Assembly: GCA_039105265.1 (NCBI GenBank)
Contig: JAPFFF010000012.1
Location: 1,860,001 to 1,924,000, forward strand
Direction of reading: 5' to 3'
Length of the DNA stretch: 64,000 nucleotides
Source of the DNA: Tritrichomonas musculus
Taxonomy: Eukaryota; Parabasalia; Tritrichomonadida; Tritrichomonadidae
Notes under the pieces: generated by a model
Seen by the model: the letters and a program-made list of their open reading frames with translations, nothing else
Told to the model about the DNA's origin: nothing
The model's database searches: none
Position numbers and translations under genes: made by a program
Shown: positions 19,940-30,600 of the stretch, in pieces
Numbering within the stretch: the first letter of the stretch is position 1
Layout of the letters: each line of letters begins with the position of its first letter

Positions 19940-21451
19940 TATAGGTAGATTCGAACTTGATTGATGAAAAAGTCAAGTTAATTATTCTAAGTCTAAAAGT
20001 GTGTGATTAAAAAATCACTGAAATATACATAAGTCTAAAAAGTCGTGATGAAAAAATCGTTAAAATTTTGATAAGTCTAAAAAGTTGTAATGAAAAAATC
20101 GTTAAAATTTTGATAAGTCTAAAAAGTTGTAATGAAAAAATCGTTAAAATTTTGATAAGTCTAAAAAGTCGTGATGAAAAAGTCATCAAAATATCCGAAA
20201 GTCTAAAAAGTATATCTCAAAAAGTCATTTTTATTTTCTCAAAGTCTAAAATCGTTGTGATGAAAAAGTCACATTATTATATCTATGTCTCGAACTTTTT
20301 TGATGAAAAAGTCTTTGAGATCATATTATTTTCTCATGATTTTTTGATAAAAAAGTTTTTTTATAAGACTAACAATAAAATCTTAATTTTTTGGAAAGAT
20401 ATCAACACTATTGAAAATCCTTTGTTCAAAAATTGTTTAAAAATTAAAATAATTAATATATTTCTATTTCAAAATTAGATTTTTGCAAATTACTTTTTTT
20501 TCAAAAATGATGATTTCATAAATTTCGCAAATTCCTTTTATTCGAAGAAATAATTTAAATTATTCTCGAAGAAAAGCTGTTTGTGGTAATATATATCAAA
20601 AAAAAAGTTTTTTTTTTTTTTTTTTTTTTTTTGTAAGATAAATTTTATGTTTAATATATTAATTTATGGTCTTGATAAATTATACTAATGATTTTTCAAT
20701 CAGCTTTAATAACTTTTCCATATTTTTGGATATCATAAAATCAAAAAATGTTTTATATTTAGGATGAAATCTTTTATGAAATCTTTGATGAAATGTGAAA
20801 TAAAAAAAATTTGAAAAAACAGAATTTATCCAATCACATATTAATTTTTTAAAAGATTGCTATAGTATACTATGAAAGTGTTATAATTGTATATATTATA
20901 TATTATATATAAGTATTACTTTTTGTTTTAGGATCTTATTTTGAGTTTTAAAATGAAACAACATAAAATGTATTTTATGATCAAATAACAATGACATATT
21001 TATCTAAAAAATGGGAATTCATAATATATTTCAAAGACTTTTTCATCAAAAAAGTTCGAGACATAGATATAATAATGTGACTTTTTCATCACAACGATTT
21101 TAGACTTTGAGAAAATAAAAATGACTTTTTGAGATATACTTTTTAGACTTTCGGATATTTTGATGACTTTTTCATCACGACTTTTTAGACTTATCAAAAT
21201 TTTAACGATTTTTTCATTACAACTTTTTAGACTTATCAAAATTTTAACGATTTTTTCATTACAACTTTTTAGACTTATCAAAATTTTAACGATTTTTTCA
21301 TCACGACTTTTTAGACTTATCAAAATTTTGATGACTTTTTCATCACGACTTTTTAGACTTATGTATATTTCAGTGATTTTTTAATCACACACTTTTAGAC
21401 TTAGAATAATTAACTTGACTTTTTCATCAATCAAGTTCGAGTCTACCTATA
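19940..21451. mobile_element. Foldback element with arms made of 42-bp units
   Basis: The left arm (19940-20318, 379 bp) and right arm (21031-21451, 421 bp) are inverted copies. Each is a degenerate array of a 42-bp unit that starts AGTCTAAAAAGTCGTGATGA. The lengths fit 9 and 10 units, so the arms differ by exactly one unit. The outer ends read TATAGGTAGA and its complement. The spacer of about 710 bp has no gene. This is a non-autonomous foldback or MITE-like DNA element, and the TA at each edge could be a TA target duplication, but the transposase family is unknown. Confidence 0.7.
20319..21030. other. Spacer of the foldback element
   Basis: AT-rich sequence with an A9-G-T25 tract (the T run at 20608-20632) and no supported coding frame. 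Confidence 0.5.
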
Positions 21452-22271
21452 AAAAGAATTGTCAGATTTTGAGAGAGAAAATAATATTATTTGTCAGAAA
21501 ATTTTCCATAATTTTCTTCTTACGTTTACTCGTACGTTTATTCCGCAATAAAAAATGACAGTTAATTTGTAAGGGTATGAACTATACAAAAAATTGATAA
21601 CATCATATAAGATCTCCAAATCCACTCGAAAAACATGGCTTTTTTTTTATTTTATTTTCTAATAAATAAAAAAATGAAGAACATATAAAAAAACTAAAAA
21701 CTTTTGTCGACTCGTTCATCTTTAAATTGATTTTTTCTTAAAAAAGCATTTTTTTCTCATTATGCCTTTTATGAGATTTGAATTAAGCACTTTCATGCTA
21801 TTTTTAAATATGCTAATAATATGATAAAACAATATTAGACATGTATTAAACTTTGATGAGGTTTTTTCCGTTAATCAAAAATTGCAAATTTTTGAATTTT
21901 ATTTTTTTCTTGTTTTTCGGTAATAAAGAGCTCGGAAATATTTGTAAACTTCGGAATTATTTGTCAACCATCAAAAGAAAGTACCTTCTACAATTGATTT
22001 TATAAGATGATACTCAGGTAAAATATGCTTCTATTTGTGTTAATTAGATTGATGGATTTTAAATTTATTTTAAATAATTGAATATTTTTTAAATGATGAA
22101 GTTTACATCGATTTTCTATTTATTAAAATTTTTATTTTGTGAATAAAAATATCAAAAATCGTTTAGGTCAAAAAATTGTCCATTAACCATTTTTTCATAT
22201 AAATTAAAAAAAACTCGACCAACTTAAAAAAATGTCATTTTTTCTAATTTATTTTAGAAAGTGGCCAGATG
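21452..22271. other. Gene-free AT-rich stretch
   Basis: No gene is seen. A segment near 21919-21970 (around TTTGTAAACTTCGGAATTATTTG) has an inverted, diverged counterpart near 50180-50225 on the far side of Polinton C. Confidence 0.4.
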
Positions 22272-22778
22272 ATGTCTTCCAGAAGAGGAAGACCTCGAAA
22301 AAAAAAACTCCTTCATGAGTGCCTTAGAACGTTTAGAAAACACTAAGTTATTAATGAAGTTTTCAAATCGCCTTTACCTGACTCCACTTATATCAAAAGC
22401 AGAAAAATGTTCACACAAGAACTCCCATTAAGCGAAGATTGGGACAAAGACAAACTCAAACTCAGCTATTTATTCTAAAACCTCATTAATCTCAGAAAAG
22501 AATTTAACTTATTAAATTTGCGCCCTGTTTATTTTGAATCAAATTTTAGTGACGAATGTTTATCAGATTTTAAAGATGAAATGGAAGATATGCTGTTCGT
22601 GCAAGTGCCAAAAAAGCTCGTGCAGTTCGTGGAATGGAGCATTCGAGCTGTAGAAATTTATATACTGGAAGAAAAACAATCGAACTTGATGAATTATAAT
22701 CAACATAAAGTTAACAACACTTCTCAAATGCATTCTTTTCTAATAATTTATAGCAAAAAACTAAAAAAGATAATATAA
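22272..22778 (+). pseudogene. Relic of a small gene with an AT-hook-like start
   Basis: One reading frame of about 168 codons stays coherent from ATG at 22272 to 22778 but is interrupted by two TAA codons. It begins MSSRRGRPRKKKLLHE, where RGRPRKKK is an AT-hook-like DNA-binding peptide. The rest (SPLPDSTYIKSRKMF, ELPLSEDWDKDKL, ECLSDFKDEMEDM) is charged and helical. No family was recognised. Codon use is richer than the surroundings, which supports a former gene. It may be a host gene relic or the last part of an unknown mobile element. Confidence 0.4.
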
Positions 22779-23094
22779 TTATTAATATATTTTTATTCTT
22801 TTAATATATTTTTAAAGATATCTTTGATTTATTAAAAGCTAATTTAGATATTCAAATATTTGAATTCATTTATCAAAATTGTATATATGAGGTTTTTCAA
22901 TTAACTCAAAATTATTATAGCGATTAATTTTTCTGAATAATAAATAAAAGTTTTATTTTTATACAAAAAACATTTTTTTACACTTATTTGGTTTTAATTA
23001 TATATATATATAAATTTTTATCTTTTTATAAATTTCGATTAAATATTTCTATATGTAATATTATGAAAAAGTTTGATAATATCAATTATTATAT

Positions 23095-23420
23095 GGGATG
23101 CAACGATAAAAAAGTGACACTATATTTACGCTCTAATAAAAATTATTAAAAACAGGAAATATAAATTAAGAGAACTTTAATAAATCGAATGATACCTCTT
23201 TGATAAGAAAATGTCTATCAGAAGTCGAGATATCACTTACGAAATTTGTGAAGGTCTGTTTGATTTATAATATTTGCTTTTTCAAATAAAAACAATTTTA
23301 AATATGCTGTTTGTCATATAAAATATATCATAAATATAAACGCCATCTTCTTAATGGATATAAACTGTCAGAAGTCGAGATATCGCATGGAAAATTTGTG
23401 AAGGTCTGTTTGATTTTAAA
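23095..23420. repeat. Short dispersed repeats left of Polinton C
   Basis: GGGATGCAACGATA at 23095-23108 is followed by two copies, 150 bp apart, of a unit of about 53 bp that starts TCAGAAGTCGAGATATC and ends GTGAAGGTCTGTTTGATTT (23218-23270 and 23368-23420). Both motifs occur inverted and in mirrored order on the other side of C (49768-49788 and 49909-49922). Confidence 0.55.
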
Positions 23421-23636
23421 AAATTTTCATCTTGTAAGTTTTAAAATAAAACCTAATGCTTATTATTTTGCTAAAAAATCCAATTTTTCAAATATTATTA
23501 AGAAAAAATGTGAAATTGATTCAAATAGAATTTTAGTCCTATTGAAACCATCGTTTTTTCTTATCAATTTTTGAATAAAATATTATAGATATTGAAAAAT
23601 ATTGATAGTTTATTATTGAAATTTTTTTTCTACACA

Positions 23637-23940
23637 AGTAGTATAGTATAGGCGGTGTCTCATACTTCACCCCAGCCTACACGCTTCGCCACCAAGCTCA
23701 GGTACACCCTCGCTTGGGCCTCAGCTTCCGGCCAAATACCTACTGAAAAACCTATCGTAAGTACACCCTATCTACATTAGCTAACTTCCCACCCCCGTCC
23801 CTCAAGTTCAAGTACATTACCGTTTTTCAATATTTCTATTAATTTTTTTATACAACACTATACAAATGACCACACCATCAGATTTAAAGGTATGGAGTAG
23901 TTTTTGAGCTTTCTAATGGTGTTTTTTGAATTCTACACCC
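23637..23940. repeat. Left terminal inverted repeat of Polinton C, 304 bp
   Basis: It begins AGTAGTATAGTATAGGCGG. It is the inverted copy of 48989-49292 with the same length and no difference found by eye. It is GC-richer than its surroundings. Bases 10-17 (GTATAGGC) can pair with bases 39-46 (GCCTACAC) with one mismatch, and GGTG with CACC inside this. The flanks ACACA (23632-23636) and ACACA (49293-49297) form a 5-6 bp target duplication. Confidence 0.95.
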
Positions 23941-23968
23941 AAAAAAATATCTATCAACTTTTTATATT

Positions 23969-26900
23969 TCACAGTAATGAATGTATTTCATTCTTAGTGT
24001 TATCTTCAAGTAAGATACCATTTGATGTAAAGAATGTCGAATTAATCGCTATGAAATTAGCTGTTGTATTAACCACTAAATTGCCACTACTTAATGGAAA
24101 TTCAATATTGTTTAACCAGATCTTAGTTGGTTCATATTGATATTCAAACTTAGGTGAATTATTAACGTTGAATGATATACTAATTTTGATTTCGTTTACA
24201 CTGGTAACATTATCTCTGGTTTCATTATAAGTCAAATAGAGTGTTCCCTCATATGCATCAAGTTGTTTTTCGAATTGATAACGAATGCTATTACTATTCG
24301 GTACGCTGAATGTGTACTTAATTATTGTTAATTTATTCACTAACGCATCTAACTTAGTTTTTAATGATTCGTTCTCTTGCTGTAGATTTGATATCTGACT
24401 GTTCATTGTTACGATTTTAGTAACATTATCACCTACTAACTTGGCTAGATCTTGATGAGATTTAGCATATTTATTCAACTCGCTCTTCAACGCATATCCA
24501 TCGAGATCATCTATAGTAGCATAATTGGTCAAATCAACAGGTTCAGGGATTTCACTTTTCAATGCTATTTGATCTTGCTTCAATATTTTTTCCGCTAATA
24601 TTAATTTGGTATCAAAATAGTCTTCCCCGTTATCGATATAAAAGCATAGACCATTACTATCACTTTTATAATAAGTTAAGTAATAAGTTGTTCCGTCAAT
24701 TTCAAAATCGACATTAACTCCATCTTCAGTGATAACACCATTATAATCAAACAAATAATCAAACTCTTTTACAAAGCCATCGTTATTTGATATTGTCCCA
24801 ACAAGACGAGTTCCACTATTCAATTTTATTTTGACTTCCCACGTTCCGGAATTATCTTGGACATTTTCAAAAGGCACATCGACTGCATCTTTATATATCA
24901 AATCATTTTTGCTTCGATATTTTGCATCTGCTTCTTCTTTTGTATACAGGTTATCCATATTAACCATATTATTTTTTAATTCATCTAATGCTTCATTTAC
25001 TTCATCAACAGTTGGGAATTCATTTAATGTAGTAGCTAGAGCTGTATCATTCTTTTCTATCTGCTCATGTAATGTATCTATCTTCTTATGTAAAGCATCT
25101 ATATCACAAGTATATGCTAAATCATTTGTAGTAAATTCCATTCTTCTTTTTGCTGTATTCTCTTTGATGCTGATTCCACCAACTCTATGTTTATTTGGGT
25201 TTGATATAACAAATGTTTTGTCATTCATAGTGCAGCTAGGAAAATCAGTTGTTCCTTGGTAATTAATTGTTCCACCAGTAATATTAATAGTAACTATATT
25301 CTCTTCATAATCAACATCATTGTATTCACTAACTTTTTGAACCAAAAATCGTGCTTTGATTGTTCCATCTGTGATAACATCTTCTGCTTCCAAATGGACC
25401 TCGCCATTGACATATTTACCAACAACATCTATTATGTCATCTCTAACCAAATCATTTTGTGAAATATATTCATTATTTAATTCATTTACTTTTGAAGCTA
25501 ATAATTTAAATGGTTTCTTTAAGCTATCTCTAAATTGATTACACATTTCTTCTGTTGCTCTAATTGATAATACAGCTTTCTCAGGATCATCAAATTCATC
25601 ATCAAAAGTTTCATCAGGTAAAGGTTCATATTCTTTATCACACCATTCAAATAGAGGAGTTAAATCAGTTGTTGATTGAATTGATCTTGTTGTAACGGGA
25701 GGTATATCAAACAATTCCATTTCACCAAGATTACGGTATCCTGCTCTCCTATACCACCAATCTCTAAAAAAGTTTCCAATTCGTTGTAAAATACCACCCC
25801 CTTTAGTGGCTGTTTGACCAACCGCATTTGAAACAGTTTTTGTTGGGAATGAAATACAATTTGCATCTATAGAAAAGCCTAATGAAATAGCACTTCCTAT
25901 AGTTCCTGCAATACCAAATGCTAAAGCAACATAAGAAATCATTCGTGTATTTTCCTCATCATATTCTAAAGATTGTGTTTTTAAATTAATAGAAACCATT
26001 TCTGAATTTAGTACATCGACTTTATTTGCAATAGCTTGAACATCATATGAAACGACATCAAAATTATTTGTCAAAACATTTAAATCACTTCTCATCGTCG
26101 TGATGTTATCTGCGGTAATTATTTTTGATGAAGTAATGTTGTAATCTGTGTATAGTGTTGTAGCAGCATTTGGATTTGGACTAACATCATAATATTGCTG
26201 TTTAATAATATAGTCAAATGCATTTGTAGATGAGTCCCAATTTACTTCTTCAATTGGATTAATAATATCTTTTCTGAGATATAATTCAATATTTCTGTTA
26301 TTGGAATCAATTAAACTATCTTCTAAATGTAATTCAAGGCTTTCAATTGTATCTTTCAGAGGAATAATACCAAAATATCCTTTTTTATTAACCGAATTAA
26401 CATAAACACCATTTGCTTTAAATGTGTAAGCAACAGTAAATGGTGAATAGCCAGGTGTTTCAATATTTAAATGGATTTCATCAATCTCCTCAATTTTGAA
26501 ATTATTATTTGGATAATCATCACAAATTATATTTAGTTTACCAATTGAATAATCTGGATATCTTTCATCTTTAACTATTTCTGAATCATCAAGAAACCAA
26601 TATAAACTTTTTGGTTCAATTTTCGTGCCATCTTTCTTAATTAATTCAAATTTTTTAGATGTATTTTGAAAAAGTCCATGAATTAAACTTTCTGGTGATG
26701 ACTCACTTTTTGGGATTAATTTTTCATTTGCTTCAGTTTTCTTGATCATAATGAAAACAGAATTTGATGGCCGAGAAGATTCTGACATTTTTGTTCGATT
26801 CAATTTATTAACTACTTTCCCAACGATTCTTGCTTGAATATTATTGCCCATCCATTTTGTTCCATCCCAGGTTAAGACCCATTCATTACCAAAACAATAT

Positions 26901-27628
26901 TCTTTGAAGCAAAAGGTTAAATTGAGAGGTATTGCATAATCAGAAGGAACATTGAAAACCATTTTATAATATTCAACATCTTCTGAAATGATTGATGGTT
27001 TGTAGAGATACAACGCATCAGATTTATGTAACTTTAACGCATTATCAGCCTTTATGATGGAACACTTTATTGCTTTATCTGTTTGCAGTGAATCAGTTAT
27101 GTACTCATTCATGATACTCAGCTCACCATTCATCCATAGAGTATATGGATTAAAATCAAGACCACTATCAAAGGCTATATTGATGTATCCCATATTTGTG
27201 CTATTATTTATAGAACATCCATTTGCACTCTTTGTTATCATAGGAGAGTATACTTGTCCATCTTTGGCATAAATAAAGAATTCCTTAACTAAATTTCCAT
27301 TTGTGTCATATATGATATTCTTTCTCAAAACCACTTTAAAGATATTGGTTTGTGCAGTTATTTCCTTCACTTTATTCATGAAATCCTCTGGTATGTTAAC
27401 AAACTTTAGAATATGATATTGTGTAGATGACTCATATTGTATATTATTATTTTTGATATTAAATTCTGGTATACCCTCTACTTCATTAAATAAATGCCCT
27501 GTCTGTACATATCCATCCAAATCACTCAGCGTTAATAATTCACTTGCTTTCCTAGTAGCATCTCCTACCTTAAATTGTATATCTCCAATGAATTTTGTGG
27601 TAGTATCTTTCACTTGCTCTGAAGTCAT
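23969..27628 (-). CDS. Giant fibre-like protein 2, 1,219 aa (Polinton C)
   Basis: The order is an N-terminal beta-rich region with IFKVVLRKNIIYDTNGN and LHKSDALYLYKPSIISE, then a coiled segment (TLYTDYNITSSKIITADNIT and a following heptad run, about 500-560). A Gly-rich membrane-like helix RMISYVALAFGIAGTIGSAI follows at about 560-583, then a WCDKEYEPLPDE region, a second beta-rich unit, LKSE-type linkers, the coil SNLQQENESLKTKLDALVNK and a tip of about 110 residues. The central part matches B and the tip matches A at DNA level. The architecture suggests a long surface fibre, possibly anchored to or penetrating membranes; this is inference. The start is preceded by 29 bp after the upstream fibre gene. 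Confidence 0.7.
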   Translation of the reverse strand: MTSEQVKDTTTKFIGDIQFKVGDATRKASELLTLSDLDGYVQTGHLFNEVEGIPEFNIKNNNIQYESSTQYHILKFVNIPEDFMNKVKEITAQTNIFKVVLRKNIIYDTNGNLVKEFFIYAKDGQVYSPMITKSANGCSINNSTNMGYINIAFDSGLDFNPYTLWMNGELSIMNEYITDSLQTDKAIKCSIIKADNALKLHKSDALYLYKPSIISEDVEYYKMVFNVPSDYAIPLNLTFCFKEYCFGNEWVLTWDGTKWMGNNIQARIVGKVVNKLNRTKMSESSRPSNSVFIMIKKTEANEKLIPKSESSPESLIHGLFQNTSKKFELIKKDGTKIEPKSLYWFLDDSEIVKDERYPDYSIGKLNIICDDYPNNNFKIEEIDEIHLNIETPGYSPFTVAYTFKANGVYVNSVNKKGYFGIIPLKDTIESLELHLEDSLIDSNNRNIELYLRKDIINPIEEVNWDSSTNAFDYIIKQQYYDVSPNPNAATTLYTDYNITSSKIITADNITTMRSDLNVLTNNFDVVSYDVQAIANKVDVLNSEMVSINLKTQSLEYDEENTRMISYVALAFGIAGTIGSAISLGFSIDANCISFPTKTVSNAVGQTATKGGGILQRIGNFFRDWWYRRAGYRNLGEMELFDIPPVTTRSIQSTTDLTPLFEWCDKEYEPLPDETFDDEFDDPEKAVLSIRATEEMCNQFRDSLKKPFKLLASKVNELNNEYISQNDLVRDDIIDVVGKYVNGEVHLEAEDVITDGTIKARFLVQKVSEYNDVDYEENIVTINITGGTINYQGTTDFPSCTMNDKTFVISNPNKHRVGGISIKENTAKRRMEFTTNDLAYTCDIDALHKKIDTLHEQIEKNDTALATTLNEFPTVDEVNEALDELKNNMVNMDNLYTKEEADAKYRSKNDLIYKDAVDVPFENVQDNSGTWEVKIKLNSGTRLVGTISNNDGFVKEFDYLFDYNGVITEDGVNVDFEIDGTTYYLTYYKSDSNGLCFYIDNGEDYFDTKLILAEKILKQDQIALKSEIPEPVDLTNYATIDDLDGYALKSELNKYAKSHQDLAKLVGDNVTKIVTMNSQISNLQQENESLKTKLDALVNKLTIIKYTFSVPNSNSIRYQFEKQLDAYEGTLYLTYNETRDNVTSVNEIKISISFNVNNSPKFEYQYEPTKIWLNNIEFPLSSGNLVVNTTANFIAINSTFFTSNGILLEDNTKNEIHSLL

Positions 27629-27657
27629 TTAAATCTCTAAAAAAATAATTCTCCAAT

Positions 27658-30600
27658 CTACTCTATATTTGCACACTTCTTTTCCAATGCAGCAATTCTA
27701 TTTGCTAATGATTCAATTATGGCATCCTTCTGTTGTAGCATCTCCTTAACCTCTGCTTTAGTCACATAAGCAGTCATATCTATATCCTCGAGTGGATTCT
27801 TATTACTTAACTTCTCTTTAATTGATTTTATTTCATGAGCTAATATGCCAATCGGTAGTTTCATCGAGTCTCTCATCCTATTGCAAATATCAATAGTAGC
27901 TGATAATGATAATACAGCTTTGTCTGGATTAATCCAGTTGTCTTTAAATTTTGTTGGGTCATCTAGTCTTTGATAATCTTTTTCACACCACTCAATGACA
28001 TTTGTTATTAAATCTGGTTCAGTTGTGGTACTTCTTGCTACTCTACTTGTTGGTAAATCTTTGGCTCGCATTAGTACTTTTAGCCAATCAGGCATTTCAG
28101 CCAAAGGGAATTCTGCGTGAATAATTTCTTCTAAATCAACAATTTGTTGAAATATATAATCACTCATAGCAATATTACCATCTGCCATATCTAAATCAAA
28201 TAATAAATCTCTCCATTGTAACCAATATTCATTTAATCTAAGGTTAGCATTACTGATTGATGGAACAACCCTCTGAATACTTCCTCCACTCTCCAATCTT
28301 ATTGCATCCTCTGCAACACTCCCATAATCAACTGTAAAATCATCTAAAGAAGCATAATGAGAAACATCATTACCATTATAAATCGCTCGTGTACCAAAAT
28401 TAATTCCCATATTATCAACAATTACTCCTCCAACACCAACAATAAAACCAACTAGACTGAACAATAAGCTAATTTCCTGTCCTACTATAAGTGCATGAAC
28501 TTGGGATGATAAGTGCTTTGTTATCATCTGTTGTGCAAGCATTTCTATTTGGAGCTTATTAACATCTATTCTCAAGATATTAAAATCATATGACAAGACA
28601 TCAAAATTATTTGTCAAGACATTTACATCACTTCTCATCGTTGTAATATTGTCTGCAGTAATTATTTTTGATGATGTAATATTGTAATCAGTATAAAGTG
28701 TTGTTGCAGCATCAGGTCTTGGCGTAATTTCATAAAACTGAGATTGGATTATATAGTCAAATGGATTGGTATTTCCATTCCATTTTATCTCTTCTATGGA
28801 TTCTGTCATGGCTTTCCTCAGGTATAGTTCAATATCCCTAGTTTCTGTATTTATTTTGTCTTTCCTCCAATTTATATTTAGCTTCTCAATGGTATCTTTT
28901 TCACCAATAATATCGATATAAGTGTAATCATATGCTATATAATGTCTTATTTTATAGTCTGGGTCTAATTTAAATGTCAGTCTAGTTGCAATATTAGAAT
29001 TAGGAATATACAAGTCCCAATAAAACCTTGATATTGAATGTAAATAAATAGCATTATCTAGATATTTGTTCCATTTAAGATAGACTTTTAAAGTGTCATA
29101 GCCATCATATTTAAACTCATTTTCACAACTATGTATCTCAAAACTAACCTCAACATCTTTACCATTTTTTAGACTGCCATCTTTATATGAAATATATGTT
29201 TCAGTGCGGTCAAGATTCGCCAAACTATACATTAATCCATGTTCATTAGCTGGTATTATATCTGTGTTATGGTCATCTTTCTTTATCATAACATAACATC
29301 CAACTGAGTTTAATTTATTCTTAGGACAGCGTTTGTTTAATTTATTAATGACTTTCTCTTTTACATGGCCACTACAATTGTACCCTTCCCATTGACCATT
29401 CGTTGCATTCCAGATTAATGACCAATCGTTAGAAAAGGAGTAATCCTTAAAAGTAAAGTTTAATCCATCAGGTATAGTGTATGTGTTAGGTATTTTATAT
29501 ACCATTTTGTAGTAATCATGACCATCCAATGTTTCATCAGATATATTACTAGGCCTGTATAAATAAATAATATCGGATTCATGTAATTTCATCACATTTT
29601 TAGCATCGATTATATCACATTTTATTGTAGGCTCAACAGCAACCAATGAATCTTGAGGTAATAAATACATTATACTTAGCTCTCCTTTGATATATAAATT
29701 ATATGGGTCCAAATTAACCCTTTCCTCATAAGCAATAAATATTTTATTTGTGGCCTCATGAAAATAACTCAAACGAGTTTCATCATGTTCTGTATTATGC
29801 ATGAGAATTGGATTGTATATTTTTCCATCATGAACATAAATATAGAACTCATTTATAATATCTCCTTCGGCATTCTTTATTATTGTCTTTCGTAATATTA
29901 CTTTAAATATATTAGTTCGTTCTGTTGTATTGGAGATTTTTTTCTGTATATCATCAGTATTACCTATCACTAACATCTTGAAGTCACGGTCAAATAATTG
30001 GAATGTATCTATACTGAGTTTATCATTGGTGAGAGTATAAACAGGATATCCAGGTTCATGAGAGAAATCAGTAGTAACAATACCTCCACTTGGTACAGAA
30101 TCACAAAGAATTTTACCATTGACTTCTAGATCTCCTTTAATAATATATTTACCAAGTACTGGTTTAGTTTCATCTAATGTTGGAATATCATCACAGATAT
30201 CAACACCATAACATTCCAATACTTTTTCAAATGAAAGTGCATTATTGACAAAATCTGGTAAAGCAATTGATGTTCCAGTAGATTTATCGTTTGAAAACAG
30301 TGCTAATGGTGAAGCTGGATTATTTTCATTCTCTAGAATTGGCTTCCATATCCATTGTTTTCTTTCTTCATTCCACTCTATTTTTCCAAAGAGATGTAAT
30401 AATGAATTTCTTATTTCAACGATATCTATCATTTCACGGCTATGTATTGTACGCCATCCATCAACTCCATCAAAATGTTGCGTCATTATCACCCATTCTT
30501 CATGTTCAACATCCCATATGAAATTGTCTGGTGGGTTTAAAATGGAATCTGTTCTCCAATTATCTAGAAAATCTTGGCCATGTTCTTGCCATTGTGTATC

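Noticed and set aside
20040-20200. GTGATGA motifs in each 42-bp unit, like snoRNA C boxes
   Set aside because: No matching D boxes at suitable spacing; the motif is part of the satellite unit.
20040-20200. CRISPR-like array
   Set aside because: Units are contiguous, without unique spacers, and lie in a eukaryotic foldback element.
20007-20478. Open frames through the 42-bp repeat arms, with repeated peptides
   Set aside because: The frames come from a 42-bp period divisible by three and occur on both strands of both arms; there is no gene-like composition.
22272-22778. Reassigned TAA codon suggested by the interrupted AT-hook frame
   Set aside because: All intact genes in the window end normally with TAA, TAG or TGA and have none inside, so the standard code holds.
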